Of a stretch of DNA of 64,000 nucleotides, positions 33,587 through 42,845 are shown piece by piece. The translations under genes and the position numbers were made by a program. Numbering within the stretch: position 1 is the stretch's first letter; the number at the start of each line of letters is the position of its first letter. Source of the stretch: Hyphomicrobiales bacterium (GTDB taxonomy: Bacteria > Pseudomonadota > Alphaproteobacteria > Rhizobiales > RI-29). Location of the stretch: contig WGLQ01000027.1 of assembly GCA_016125495.1 (NCBI GenBank), positions 1 through 64,000 on the forward strand, read 5' to 3'. The notes beneath the pieces are model-generated. The model was not told where the DNA came from, searched no databases, and worked only from the letters and a program-made list of their open reading frames with translations.

Positions 33587-34780
33587 CTACCAGTTTCGCA
33601 AGCGCGCCGATGTGATGCGTTCCGAACCATCTTCGGTCACGACGACCGTCTCCTCGAAGTCCCCGAGGTAGCCGTCCTTGCGGATCGTGCGCTCGAGGCA
33701 CAGCACCATGCCGGGCACGAGCACCGTCTTGTCTCCAGGCGCCAGCCAGGGCGCGTCCCAGCCCAATCCGACGCCATGCCCGAGGCCGGAAAAGACGCCA
33801 TCGTTCGGATAGCCGAGCGCTTCCTGCTTGGAGAGGCCGGCATGCGCAACCTCCTCGGCTGTCGCACCCGGTCGAACCGCCGCGATCCCCGCCTCGATGA
33901 TTGCAATGGCGTCCTCGAAAAGTTCGATCTCCCGGTTGGTCTGCGCCCCGATCGCCTTGGATCGCGAGAGGTCGAAATAGTACCCCCCGACGACACCTGA
34001 GATGCCGAGCCGAATCCATTGGCCGTCCGCCAGCCGCTCGCGGGAGCCCCAGGTCGGGAACGTCGTTCGCACGTAGAGCGGGTCCTCGCCGCCCCGCCCC
34101 GAGGTCATGAAGGAGTTGTAGAACACACCGCCCGCCGGCAGCAGGACCTTGCACCCTGCCGCCACCACATCACCGTGACAGGCGCCCGGGACCGCCGCCG
34201 CCATCATCGCCTCGATGGTCACCGACCCGACCGCGCTCGCGTGCTTGAGCAGGGCGATCTCGGCCGGGCTCTTGACCGCCCGCAGCTGTTTGAGGATCGC
34301 CTGTCCCTCGCCCCAGGTGACGCCCGGCAGGCTGCCCGCGAGTTGCTCGTAGGTCGACAGCGGCAGCGTGTCTCGTCCGACGATGCCGATCCGCCCGGCC
34401 TCGAGCCCGAGTTCGCGCACTGCCGCAACCACACCATCGGCGACGAAATCCGTCGTCCTGATGGCATCGGCCTCGAGCCGGATGCGCCCGTCGTCGGGAC
34501 AGTCGTTGATCAGCAGCGCCCGGCCATCTCCAGCGAGCACGACGAAGGCATGGGCCCGAGCGCTCCATCCAGCGGAAAGGTCGGGAATGTAGGGAAAGGA
34601 GGTGTAGAAATTGGTCAGGTAGACGACGTCGCCATACCGATCGAGGGTGCCGCCCCCGCGCGCGCAGACGAGGAGCCCGTCGAACCCGGCCTTCCCAGCC
34701 AGTTCCGCCGCCCTGGCCCGCCGCTCGGCGAATTCCGCTGCTGGAATCTCCGCAGGCGCCACCGGGATCTGCCTTTCCAT
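33587..34780 (-). CDS. M24 family (Xaa-Pro type) metallopeptidase
   Basis: This 397-residue protein has a creatinase-like N-terminal domain (1-160) and a C-terminal pita-bread domain. Visible metal/active-site elements are FYFD-like YYFDLSRSKAIG (Asp), GHGVGLGWDAP (His), CLERTIRKDG (Glu) and GDFEETVVV (Glu). Members cleave X-Pro peptides or related amides (creatinase, ectoine and DMSP-related hydrolases exist), so the true substrate may not be a peptide. The ATG at 34780 was chosen because it gives the usual N-terminus; upstream frame extension is antisense artefact. It is divergent from the DNA-binding/molybdate-type protein at 34961. Confidence 0.87.
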   Translation of the reverse strand: MERQIPVAPAEIPAAEFAERRARAAELAGKAGFDGLLVCARGGGTLDRYGDVVYLTNFYTSFPYIPDLSAGWSARAHAFVVLAGDGRALLINDCPDDGRIRLEADAIRTTDFVADGVVAAVRELGLEAGRIGIVGRDTLPLSTYEQLAGSLPGVTWGEGQAILKQLRAVKSPAEIALLKHASAVGSVTIEAMMAAAVPGACHGDVVAAGCKVLLPAGGVFYNSFMTSGRGGEDPLYVRTTFPTWGSRERLADGQWIRLGISGVVGGYYFDLSRSKAIGAQTNREIELFEDAIAIIEAGIAAVRPGATAEEVAHAGLSKQEALGYPNDGVFSGLGHGVGLGWDAPWLAPGDKTVLVPGMVLCLERTIRKDGYLGDFEETVVVTEDGSERITSARLRNW

Positions 34781-34960
34781 GAACTCGTGCCTCCATTGCC
34801 CGCGCCGCGCCATCTGGCGAGCGCCATTGTGGGCGGATCGCGCCCCGCCGAAGCGTGCACCACCATGTGCCCGGCGTGCAACTGCTCCGAACCTGCGCCG
34901 CTTGCCGGGCGCGCCGTTTCCTGCATGATCGCGCGCCGGGCACCGGTGCCAGGAGGGTGC

Positions 34961-35848
34961 ATGCCGCAATACCTGACCACACGTGAACTGGCCGAATTGC
35001 TCCGTATCAAGGAGCGCAAGGTCTATGAGCTTGCCGCCTCGGGCGCGATTCCCTGCTCCAAGGCGATGGGCAAGCTCCTCTTTCCGCGCGCCGCCGTCGA
35101 AAACTGGCTGGCCGGCGGCAGCGCGGGTGGCGTGGGTTTGGCCGGCGACACCTCGCGCGAGCCGCTCCCCGGCGTCATTCTCGGCAGCCACGATCCGCTC
35201 CTGGAATGGGCGCTGCGCCAGTCCCGCTCTGGCCTTGCGACCTACCTCGATGGCAGCAGCGACGGACTGGCCCGCTTCGCAGCGAGGGAGGGCGTTGCGG
35301 CCGGCCTCCATCTGCGCGATGCCGCGAGCGGTGCGTGGAACGTGCCGGCCGTGCGCGCCGCTTGCCCCGAGGCCCCGGCCGTGCTGGTCGCCTTCGCCCG
35401 GCGTCGCCGCGGGCTCGTCGTCGCCGAGACCTCCCGCGGAAGGATCGCCTCGCTCGCCGACCTGGAGAGCGCCCGCGTTTGCCCGCGCCAGCCCGAGTCG
35501 GGCGCCCAGCAGTTGCTCCGTGATCTGCTCGCGGCCGATGGGCTGGCGCTCGAGTCGCTCGAACTGACGCCGCCCGCCCGCTCCGAGAGCGATGCCGCCC
35601 TCGCGGTCCTCGAAGGCCAGGCCGACGTCGCCTTCGGTCTCGAGGCCATCGCACACCAGTACCGCCTCGCCTTCGTTCCGCTGATCGAGGAGGAATTCGA
35701 TCTCCTCGTCGACCGCCGTTCGTGGTTCGAAGCCCCGTTCCAGTCGTTCCTCGCGTTCTGCTCGGGCAGCGCCTTTGCCGCGCGGGCGCGCGATCTCGCG
35801 GGCTACGACACAGCCGCCCTCGGCCGTGTGCGCTACAACGGACCGTGA
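34961..35848 (+). CDS. helix-turn-helix regulator with PBP-like (molybdate-type) binding domain
   Basis: This 295-residue protein has an excisionase/MerR-like helix-turn-helix at 1-50 (YLTTRELAELLRIKERKVYELAASG). A PF12727-like periplasmic-binding-fold domain follows (about 70-280), with family marks such as DGLARFAAREGVAAGLHL, CPRQPESGAQQLLRDLL and EGQADVAFGLEAIA. Proteins of this build usually sit near molybdate or tungstate transporters or molybdoenzymes and are thought to sense the oxyanion or cofactor. AGGAGG lies four bases before ATG. It is upstream of an MFS gene and in the same window as a CO-dehydrogenase-like molybdoenzyme and a TupBC-like transporter, which it may control. Confidence 0.85.
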   Translation: MPQYLTTRELAELLRIKERKVYELAASGAIPCSKAMGKLLFPRAAVENWLAGGSAGGVGLAGDTSREPLPGVILGSHDPLLEWALRQSRSGLATYLDGSSDGLARFAAREGVAAGLHLRDAASGAWNVPAVRAACPEAPAVLVAFARRRRGLVVAETSRGRIASLADLESARVCPRQPESGAQQLLRDLLAADGLALESLELTPPARSESDAALAVLEGQADVAFGLEAIAHQYRLAFVPLIEEEFDLLVDRRSWFEAPFQSFLAFCSGSAFAARARDLAGYDTAALGRVRYNGP

Positions 35849-35984
35849 GGGCGATTCCGTCCGCCGACCGCCACAGCCCACTGGTCGAGCGGTCGTCGAC
35901 ACCACTTGCCCCGAACCGCCTCCGAGCGCCAATGTGCCGACCGCCGGAGGGGCCCCTCGGACCGTCACGATTTCGGATTTCACC

Positions 35985-37157
35985 ATGCAGCACACCGTTG
36001 CCACCGAATACCGGCGTCCCCTCGCGCTCGCCTTCGGCGGCTTCATCGCACTCATCGCCAGCATGGGCATCGGGCGCTTCATCTACACGCCCATCCTGCC
36101 GCTTATGGTCGGCGACCTCGGCCTCTCGCAAGGTCAGGCCGGCCTCATCGCCTCGGCCAACTTCCTCGGCTACCTGCTCGGCGCCATCATGACCTCGGCG
36201 CCGCGTCTGCCGGGCAGCCCGCGCGCCTGGCTCCTTGGATCGCTCGCCGTCAGCGGTGCGACGACCTTCGCCATGGGGCTCGGCTCCACCATGCCGGCCT
36301 TCTTCGCCTTCCGCTTCCTCGGCGGCATGGCGAGTGCCTTCGTACTCGTCTTCGCTTCCACCCTGATCCTCGAGCGACTGGCCGCCATGGGCCGCAGCTC
36401 GCTCGCCGGCGTCTATTTCGCTGGTGTCAGCGCCGGCATCATGCTGACCGCCCTCATCGCGGCCTTCCTGGCCGGCGACGACGGCGCCTGGCGCAAGCTG
36501 TGGTGGTCCGGCGGGATCCTCTCGCTCGCCATCGTGCTCGGTGTCATGGCACTCGTGCCGGGCGACGCCGCACCGCGTCGCGACCAGGAAGCAACGACGC
36601 TCCCGACCGGCAAGGTCGCCCGGCGCCTCTGGCTCCTCGCGCTGGCCTATGGCCTCTTCGGCTTCGGCTATGTCATCACCGCCACCTTCATCGTCGCCAT
36701 GGTGCGCACGTCCCCCGGAGTGACGCTCTGGGAGCCCGGCGTCTGGCTGGTGGTCGGCGCGACTGGCATTCCCTCGGTCACGCTCTGGTCCATGCTGGCA
36801 CGCCGCATCGGCGCCATTCGCACCTTCGCCGTCGCCAACTTGGTCGAGGCGGTCGGCGTCCTCGCCAGTGTCGTCTGGCCGACGAACGGCGGCATCATGC
36901 TTGCCGCAGCCGTGCTCGGGGCGACTTTCATGGCCATCGCCTCGCTCGGACTGATGGCGGGGCGCGAATTGGCCGGCCGGCGCGCGCGCCAGGTCCTCGG
37001 CCTTCTGACCGTCGCCTTCAGTATTGGCCAGATGGTCGGCCCGACGGCCGCCGGCTACGCCTACGACTGGTCGGGCAGCTTCACCTTACCGACGTTGGTC
37101 GCCGCGAGCGCGCTCACGATCGCCTGCGCCCTCACCATCCGCTTGACCGATCGTTGA
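35985..37157 (+). CDS. YbfB/YjiJ family MFS transporter
   Basis: This 390-residue major-facilitator protein has 12 predicted membrane helices and the typical start ALAFGGFIALIASMGIGRFIYTPILP seen in YbfB/YjiJ transporters. The cytoplasmic loop RDQEATTLPTGKVARR separates the two halves. Its substrate is not known. The ATG at 35985 is the first after the regulator stop that gives the normal N-terminus. It lies 136 bp downstream of the binding-domain regulator and 80 bp before the acyl-CoA dehydrogenase, and begins a long plus-strand run; whether it is part of the valine operon is unclear. Confidence 0.87.
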   Translation: MQHTVATEYRRPLALAFGGFIALIASMGIGRFIYTPILPLMVGDLGLSQGQAGLIASANFLGYLLGAIMTSAPRLPGSPRAWLLGSLAVSGATTFAMGLGSTMPAFFAFRFLGGMASAFVLVFASTLILERLAAMGRSSLAGVYFAGVSAGIMLTALIAAFLAGDDGAWRKLWWSGGILSLAIVLGVMALVPGDAAPRRDQEATTLPTGKVARRLWLLALAYGLFGFGYVITATFIVAMVRTSPGVTLWEPGVWLVVGATGIPSVTLWSMLARRIGAIRTFAVANLVEAVGVLASVVWPTNGGIMLAAAVLGATFMAIASLGLMAGRELAGRRARQVLGLLTVAFSIGQMVGPTAAGYAYDWSGSFTLPTLVAASALTIACALTIRLTDR

Positions 37158-37237
37158 TGGGCCGCGCGCTTGCGCCTCGCCGCCCATTCGCGATAGCTGG
37201 ATGGGCGGGATCAGCGAACCGCCGGAGGGGGCCACCC

Positions 37238-38380
37238 ATGGATTTCCAGCTTTCCGACGATCAGCGCCAGATGCAGGAGATGGCCCTCGAGTTCGCTCGC
37301 GAGCGTCTTGCCCCGAACGCCGCGGATTGGGACGAGCGGGCGCACTTTCCGGTCGATGTGCTGCGTGAGGCGGCCGGTCTCGGCATGGGCGCGATGCTGG
37401 TCTCGGAGGCGCACGGCGGCTCGGGCCTCTCGCGTCTCGATGCAGCGCTTCTCTATGAAGCCCTTTCGACCGGCTGCCCGACAATCGCGGCTTATCTTTC
37501 GATCCACAACATGGTCGCGGTGCTCCTCGAGCGCTACGGCAGCGACGACCAGCGCGCCCGCTATCTGTCGCGTCTCGTTTCCATGGATTGGCTGTCGAGC
37601 TATTGCCTGACCGAGCCCGGCTCCGGGTCCGACGCCGCCGCCCTCAAGACGCGTGCCGTGCGCGACGGCGACCACTACGTCCTCGACGGCGCCAAGCAGT
37701 TCATCTCCGGCGCCGGCACCTCCGATCTCTATCTCGTGATGGTGCGCACGGGAGGCGACGGAGCGAAAGGCATTTCCGCCATCCTCGTCGAGGGCGCGAC
37801 GCCGGGCGTCTCGTTCGGCGGTCTCGAGCGCAAGATGGGCTGGAACGCCCAGCCGACCCGCACCGTCACCTTCGACGGCGCCCGTGTGCCCGTCGCCAAC
37901 CGCCTCGGCGAGGAGGGCGAGGGCTTCCGCTTCGCCATGATCGGCCTCGACGGCGGGCGCGTGAACATCGCCGCCTGCTCGCTCGGCGCAGCCACCGCGG
38001 CCATGGAAGCGGCCCGCACCTACATGGGCGAGCGCCGGGCCTTCGGCGCCGAGATCTCGAGCTTTCAGGCCCTCCAGTTCAAGCTCGCCGACATGGCGAC
38101 CGAACTCGATGCCGCCCGTCTCATGGTCTACCGCGCCGCCGCCTCCCTCGATCGCGGCGATCCCGATGCCACTAAGCACTGCGCCATGGCCAAGCGCTTC
38201 GCGACCGACGTCGGTTTTTCCGCCGCCAACGAGGCCCTGCAGATTCACGGCGGCTATGGCTATCTCAAGGACTACGGCCTCGAAAAGATCGTGCGCGACC
38301 TGCGCGTCCACCAGATCCTCGAGGGCACCAACGAGATCATGCGCGTCATCATCGCGCGCAAACTGCTGGCGGCGAACTGA
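37238..38380 (+). CDS. acyl-CoA dehydrogenase, probable isobutyryl-CoA dehydrogenase
   Basis: This 380-residue FAD enzyme oxidises an acyl-CoA to the 2-enoyl-CoA; the context makes isobutyryl-CoA (valine pathway) most likely. Signatures: YCLTEPGSGSDAAALKT (FAD/substrate loop), RKMGWNAQPT, and the catalytic base region near EGTNEIMRVIIARKLL; the GGYGYLKDYGLEKIVRD segment is typical of short-branched-chain and isobutyryl-CoA dehydrogenases. GGAGGGGG precedes the ATG. The next two genes encode 3-hydroxyisobutyryl-CoA hydrolase and 3-hydroxyisobutyrate dehydrogenase, the later steps of the same route. Confidence 0.9.
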   Translation: MDFQLSDDQRQMQEMALEFARERLAPNAADWDERAHFPVDVLREAAGLGMGAMLVSEAHGGSGLSRLDAALLYEALSTGCPTIAAYLSIHNMVAVLLERYGSDDQRARYLSRLVSMDWLSSYCLTEPGSGSDAAALKTRAVRDGDHYVLDGAKQFISGAGTSDLYLVMVRTGGDGAKGISAILVEGATPGVSFGGLERKMGWNAQPTRTVTFDGARVPVANRLGEEGEGFRFAMIGLDGGRVNIAACSLGAATAAMEAARTYMGERRAFGAEISSFQALQFKLADMATELDAARLMVYRAAASLDRGDPDATKHCAMAKRFATDVGFSAANEALQIHGGYGYLKDYGLEKIVRDLRVHQILEGTNEIMRVIIARKLLAAN

Positions 38381-38429
38381 TGGCCTGGCCCGCCAGAATG
38401 CGGCCGCGACGATCGCTGGAGCGCGAGCA

Positions 38430-39512
38430 ATGACGGCCGAATTGATCGTGCGCACCGCCGGGCCTGCCGGCCGCCTGACGCTGAACCGCCCCGAGGCCCT
38501 CAACGCCGTCACCATGCCCATGGTCCGCGCCATGCGGGCCGCCCTCGACGCCTGGCGCAACGACGAGCGCATCGCCCATGTCGTCCTCGACGCCGCGCCC
38601 GGCAAGGCCTTTGCCGCCGGCGGCGACCTCAAATCCCTCTACGACAGCCGCCCCGGCGGGCCGGCCGAGGATGCCGCCTTCCACCGCACCTTCTGGCGTG
38701 AGGAATACGAACTGATCTCGGCCATCCATTCCTATCCGAAACCATTCATCTCCCTCATCGACGGCATCGTCATGGGCGGCGGTGTCGGCGTCGCGGTGCA
38801 CGGCAGCCATGCCGTGGTCACCGAGCGCGCCGTCGTCGCCATGCCCGAGTGCGGCATCGGCCTCATCCCCGATGTCGGCGGCACCTATCTCCTCTCGCGA
38901 CCGACCCTTGTCGGCGAGGCGAGCGAGGCCCGCCGCCGCGCCATTGGCCTCTTTCTCGGCCTCACCGGCCAGCGCATGTCCGCCGCCAGCGCGATCGCGG
39001 AAGGCTTCGCCACCCACCATGTCGCGAGCGAGCGCCTGTCCGGCCTCCTCGCCGCCCTCGAAGCGCCCGGCACGACGGCCGGGCAAGCGCTTGCCGATTT
39101 TTCATCTCAACCCGCCGGCCCGCCGCACGCCGGCCTGCCGCTGGAGCGGATCGCCGATGCCTTCAGCCTCCCCGATGTGCCAACCATCATCGCGCATCTG
39201 GAGCGGGCCGGCGACGCTTGGTCGCGCACGACGCTCGCAACCCTCGCCGAAAAATCCCCCCTTTCGCTCGTCGTCGCGCACCGCGCCTTTGCCGAAGGGT
39301 CGCTCCACCGGCACCTCGACCGCAACCTCGAAATGGAATACCGCCTCGTCAGCCGCTGCTACGAGGTGGGAGATTTCCTCGAAGGTATCCGCGCCCAGGT
39401 GATCGACAAGGACCGACGGCCCCGCTGGCTGCACCGCTCGCCGGCGGACATTCCGGATGACCTCGTGGATTTCATGTTCTCGAGCCTCGACACGGACGAT
39501 TTGATGCTCTGA
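38430..39512 (+). CDS. 3-hydroxyisobutyryl-CoA hydrolase (enoyl-CoA hydratase/isomerase family)
   Basis: This 360-residue crotonase-fold enzyme is larger than hydratases and fits the hydrolase (HIBCH) subfamily. It has LNRPEALNAVTMPMV, AFAAGGDLKSLY (oxyanion hole), GIVMGGGVGVAVHG and MPECGIGLIPDVGGTYLLSR with the catalytic Glu/Asp, and the HIBCH-type C-terminal region. It removes CoA from 3-hydroxyisobutyryl-CoA in valine breakdown. It follows the acyl-CoA dehydrogenase by 49 bp and precedes mmsB by 47 bp, forming a three-gene valine cassette. The hydratase that would act between them is not in the window. Confidence 0.9.
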   Translation: MTAELIVRTAGPAGRLTLNRPEALNAVTMPMVRAMRAALDAWRNDERIAHVVLDAAPGKAFAAGGDLKSLYDSRPGGPAEDAAFHRTFWREEYELISAIHSYPKPFISLIDGIVMGGGVGVAVHGSHAVVTERAVVAMPECGIGLIPDVGGTYLLSRPTLVGEASEARRRAIGLFLGLTGQRMSAASAIAEGFATHHVASERLSGLLAALEAPGTTAGQALADFSSQPAGPPHAGLPLERIADAFSLPDVPTIIAHLERAGDAWSRTTLATLAEKSPLSLVVAHRAFAEGSLHRHLDRNLEMEYRLVSRCYEVGDFLEGIRAQVIDKDRRPRWLHRSPADIPDDLVDFMFSSLDTDDLML

Positions 39513-39559
39513 GGCCCGCGCGCCGCCGCTCGGCCGGCTACGACAGGAGGAAACAAACG

Positions 39560-40456
39560 ATGGCGACCGTCGGATTCATCGGGCTAGGCAACATGGGGTT
39601 GCCGATGGCGGGCAACCTCGTGAAGGCCGGCCATCGCGTCCAGGGCTGCGATATCGTCGCGGCCAACGTCGAAAGGGCGGTTGCCCGCGGCGTCACCTCC
39701 GTCGCAGGCCCCCGCGAGGCCGCCACCGGAGCGGAAATCGTCGTCACCATGCTGCCATCGGGTCGCGAGACGCTCGCCGTCTACCGCGACAGCGGCCTCC
39801 TTGCAGCCGCCGCCCCCGGCACGGTTCTGGTCGACTGCTCGACGATCGACGTATCCTCCGCCCGGGCGGCCCACGAACTCGCTGCCGGAGCCGGTCTCCT
39901 CTCCCTCGACAGCCCCGTGTCCGGCGGTGTCGCCGGCGCCGAGGCCGCGACCCTCACCCTCATGGCGGGCGGCTCGAAGGCCGCATTCGCAAAGGCGCTA
40001 CCCTTCCTGGAGAAAGTAGGAAAGAAAGTCGTGCACTGCGGCGACGCCGGCGCCGGTCAGGCCGCCAAAATCTGCAACAATATGATCCTCGGCATCTCCA
40101 TGATCGCCGTCTCGGAGGCTTTCGTGCTCGCCGAAAAGCTCGGCCTCTCGCACCAGGCCCTGTTCGACGTCGCATCGACCTCGTCCGGCCAGTGCTGGTC
40201 GCTGACGACCTATTGCCCGGTGCCGGGCATGGTGCCGACAAGCCCCGCCAATCGGGATTATCAGCCCGGCTTTGCGGCCGCCCTGATGCTGAAGGACCTG
40301 AAGCTCGCTCAGGAGGCCGCGACCGCCACCGGTGCCGCCACCGACCTCGGCGCGCACGCGACGGACCTTTATGCCGCCTTCGCCGAGGCCGGCCACGCGG
40401 GCAAGGATTTTTCCGGCATCGTCGAATGGGTCCGCACGCGCGGCAAGTCCATCTGA
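39560..40456 (+). CDS. mmsB: 3-hydroxyisobutyrate dehydrogenase
   Basis: This 298-residue NAD-dependent beta-hydroxyacid dehydrogenase converts 3-hydroxyisobutyrate to methylmalonate semialdehyde. Motifs: N-terminal Rossmann GFIGLGNMGLPMAGNLVKAGH, substrate-binding DSPVSGGVAGAE, and the catalytic Lys segment GAGQAAKICNNM. Length (298) is typical of MmsB. AGGAGGAAACAAACG precedes the ATG. It ends the valine cassette; methylmalonate-semialdehyde dehydrogenase (mmsA) is not present here. Confidence 0.94.
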   Translation: MATVGFIGLGNMGLPMAGNLVKAGHRVQGCDIVAANVERAVARGVTSVAGPREAATGAEIVVTMLPSGRETLAVYRDSGLLAAAAPGTVLVDCSTIDVSSARAAHELAAGAGLLSLDSPVSGGVAGAEAATLTLMAGGSKAAFAKALPFLEKVGKKVVHCGDAGAGQAAKICNNMILGISMIAVSEAFVLAEKLGLSHQALFDVASTSSGQCWSLTTYCPVPGMVPTSPANRDYQPGFAAALMLKDLKLAQEAATATGAATDLGAHATDLYAAFAEAGHAGKDFSGIVEWVRTRGKSI

Positions 40457-40501
40457 TGAAACGGGAGTCGGATGCCTCGGGAGGTCAGGAGGAGAAGTGA
40501 A

Positions 40502-41170
40502 ATGACGGGCCGCCCCGCAGTCTACGTCTTCGATGCCTACGGCACGCTTTTCGATGCTCACTCCGCCGTTGCCCGACACCGCGACGCCATTGGCCCTGCC
40601 GCCGAGCGCCTTTCCGCCCTCTGGCGCGAGCGTCAGCTCCAGTACACCTGGGTGCGCAGCATGGCCCATCGCATGAAGCCGTTCCACGAGGTGACGGCTG
40701 ATGCCCTCGACTTCGCGATCGCGAGCATCGGCGGTCTCGCACCCGGCCTGCGCGAGGCGCTGCTGTCGGCCTACGACAGCCTCGATGCCTACCCCGAGGT
40801 GCCCCGCGTCCTCGCCGCCCTCAAGGCCGCCGGCTGCCGCCTCGCCATCCTTTCGAACGGCAGCCCGCGCATGCTCGAAGCCGCCATCGCCTCCTCGGGC
40901 CTCGGCGACGTCCTCGATGCGGCCATTTCCATCGATGCCGTCGGCATCTACAAACCCGACCCGCGCGTCTATGCGCTCGTCACCGCCGCCTTCGACTGCC
41001 CCGCGAACGCGGTTGCCTTCCAGTCGTCGAACCGATGGGATGTCGCCGGCGCCACCAACGTCGGCTTCCATACCACCTGGATCAACCGCTTCAACCAGCC
41101 GGACGAGTTGACGGACATGCCCCCCGCGCGCGTCACGGCGAACCTCGAGCCACTGCTCGCCGACATCTGA
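40502..41170 (+). CDS. haloacid dehalogenase type II family protein
   Basis: This 222-residue HAD hydrolase belongs to the L-2-haloacid dehalogenase subfamily. It has the nucleophile Asp in FDAYGTLFDAHS, Ser/Asn in ILSNGSPRML, Lys in GIYKPDPRVYAL and the family C-terminal FQSSNRWDVAGA. These enzymes hydrolyse 2-haloalkanoic acids, but many genomic members have unknown natural substrates. GGAGGAGAAGTGA precedes the ATG at 40502. It lies 45 bp after mmsB and 33 bp before the acetylpolyamine-amidohydrolase-like gene, all in one direction. Confidence 0.9.
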   Translation: MTGRPAVYVFDAYGTLFDAHSAVARHRDAIGPAAERLSALWRERQLQYTWVRSMAHRMKPFHEVTADALDFAIASIGGLAPGLREALLSAYDSLDAYPEVPRVLAALKAAGCRLAILSNGSPRMLEAAIASSGLGDVLDAAISIDAVGIYKPDPRVYALVTAAFDCPANAVAFQSSNRWDVAGATNVGFHTTWINRFNQPDELTDMPPARVTANLEPLLADI

Positions 41171-41203
41171 CAGGGCTCCCAGAGCGATCCCGGAAGGAAG
41201 CGA

Positions 41204-42238
41204 ATGCGAACGATATTCTCCGAAAAACAGCGGGCCCACGCACCGGCAAGCTATTCGGTCAACGGCACGCGCGTTCCGATCCCCGAGACGCCGGCCCGTC
41301 TTTCCGCGCTCCTGTCCGGCACCGGGCTCTCGCCCGCTGATGTCGAAGCGCCGGCGGGACCCGTCGAACGCGATCTGCTCCTTTCGGTCCACTCCGAGCG
41401 CTACCTCGATTTCCTCTCCACGGCCTGGGGCGGCTGGCAGCGCCTCGAGCCGCGTGCGCCGGAGATCGTGCCGAACCTCCATGCCATCGGCCGCGCGAGC
41501 CTGGTCGAGACGGGATATCCCGCCTCGCTCGTCGGGCGCTGCGGCTATCACATGGGCGACGGCTCCTGCCCGATCGTCGCGGGGACCCATGAGAGCGCGC
41601 TGGCGAGCGCCGCGACCGCCGCCCACGCCGCCCGTCTCGTTGCCGCCGGCGAGCGCCACGTCTATGCCCTCTGCCGCCCGCCCGGCCACCATGCCTCCGC
41701 CGACCTCGCCGCCGGGTTCTGCTATCTCAACAACACCGCGATCGCCGCCGAATTCCTCACCCGCGCCGGCAGGCGCACAGCCATTCTCGACATCGACGTG
41801 CACCACGGCAACGGCACCGAAGCGATCTTCTATGAGCGCGCCGACGTGTTGACCGTCTCGCTCCATGCCGACCCCTCGCGTTTCTATCCCTTCTTTTGGG
41901 GTTACGCCGAGGCGCGCGGGCGCGGCGCGGGCGAGGGCGCCAACCTCAACATTCCGCTCCCCCGTGGCACCGGCGATGCCGACTACCTCATCGCCCTGGA
42001 GGGGGCGCTCGCGCGTATCGCCGACCACCGACCCGACGTCCTCGTCCTTGCCGCCGGGCTCGACATCGCCGCCGACGACCCGCTCGCCGGCTTTGCCATC
42101 ACTCGCCCCGGCATTGCCGCGATCGGACGCGCCATCGCCGGTCTCGGCCTGCCGATGGTCGTCGTCCAGGAGGGCGGCTATGCCATCGAGAGTCTCGGGG
42201 CGAGTCTGGCCGCGCTGCTCGAGGGGCTGACCGCGTGA
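41204..42238 (+). CDS. histone deacetylase family / acetylpolyamine amidohydrolase-like protein (first of two)
   Basis: This 344-residue zinc amidohydrolase has RPPGHHASADLAAGFCYLNN (catalytic His pair), DIDVHHGNGTEAIFY (zinc Asp and His), LAAGLDIAADDPLAG (zinc Asp) and QEGGYAIES (Tyr). The N-terminal MRTIFSEKQ and overall length are those of acetylpolyamine amidohydrolases, which release acetate from acetylated polyamines. The stop overlaps the GTG of a GNAT acetyltransferase gene (GTGA), so opposing acetylation and deacetylation activities may be cotranslated. A second such enzyme is at 49569-50600. Confidence 0.92.
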   Translation: MRTIFSEKQRAHAPASYSVNGTRVPIPETPARLSALLSGTGLSPADVEAPAGPVERDLLLSVHSERYLDFLSTAWGGWQRLEPRAPEIVPNLHAIGRASLVETGYPASLVGRCGYHMGDGSCPIVAGTHESALASAATAAHAARLVAAGERHVYALCRPPGHHASADLAAGFCYLNNTAIAAEFLTRAGRRTAILDIDVHHGNGTEAIFYERADVLTVSLHADPSRFYPFFWGYAEARGRGAGEGANLNIPLPRGTGDADYLIALEGALARIADHRPDVLVLAAGLDIAADDPLAGFAITRPGIAAIGRAIAGLGLPMVVVQEGGYAIESLGASLAALLEGLTA

Positions 42239-42756
42239 TTTCGCCCGGCGATCCCGTGATCCGCGCCGGTGAGCCGGCCGATTGCCCGCGCATCGCCGAG
42301 ATGGTGGCGGGACTTGCAAGGAGCACTGGCGTTACGCCGCCCGCCGTCACGACCGCCGCCGATCTCCTGGCGTACGGCTTCGGTGCCCGTCCAGCGTTTT
42401 CCCTGGTGGTCGCAGAGCGGCCCGTCTCCGGGCCGAACGGTGCGGACACAGGCGGCGGCGGGCTCATCGGCTACTGCCTCTTCACCGCCGATTTCTCCAC
42501 TTGGCGCGCCTGCCCCGGCATCTACGTCGTCGACCTCTTCATCGAAGAGGCGGCGCGCGGCGCGAGGCTCGGCGAACGCCTGCTGGCCGCCGCCCTCCAG
42601 GCCGGACGGACCTGGGGCGCCCGCTATGTGAAACTCGAGATCGACCTCGACAACGCCCGCGCCCGTGCGTTCTATGAGCGGCTCGGCTTTCACGAACTCG
42701 ACCACGACCGCCTGATGGTGCTGGAAGCCAGCGGCGCCGACCGGCTTCTGGGCTGA
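42235..42756 (+). CDS. GNAT family N-acetyltransferase
   Basis: This 173-residue acetyl-CoA transferase has the GNAT core: VVDLFIEEAARGARLGERLLAAAL (acetyl-CoA pyrophosphate loop, RGARLG) and ARAFYERLGF. It resembles spermidine/diamine and small-amine acetyltransferases of similar length. Substrate is not assigned. The GTG start overlaps the upstream deacetylase stop by 4 bp, so both are translationally coupled. A paired acetyltransferase/deacetylase suggests reversible acetylation of an amine, which is inference. Confidence 0.85.
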   Translation: MISPGDPVIRAGEPADCPRIAEMVAGLARSTGVTPPAVTTAADLLAYGFGARPAFSLVVAERPVSGPNGADTGGGGLIGYCLFTADFSTWRACPGIYVVDLFIEEAARGARLGERLLAAALQAGRTWGARYVKLEIDLDNARARAFYERLGFHELDHDRLMVLEASGADRLLG

Positions 42757-42845
42757 ACCGTCCCGAACGGTACCTTGTGTCGGACGCGGAAAGGGCCCAT
42801 TTTCGAGGTGACCGACGCCGCTGGCTGACGGCCGCAAGGAGAACC

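Noticed and set aside
33271-33630. Minus-strand frame through the GTGA repeat giving SLTHSLTYSL-type protein repeats
   Set aside because: The peptide repeat is just translation of the microsatellite; no start or ribosome site and it overlaps two real genes.
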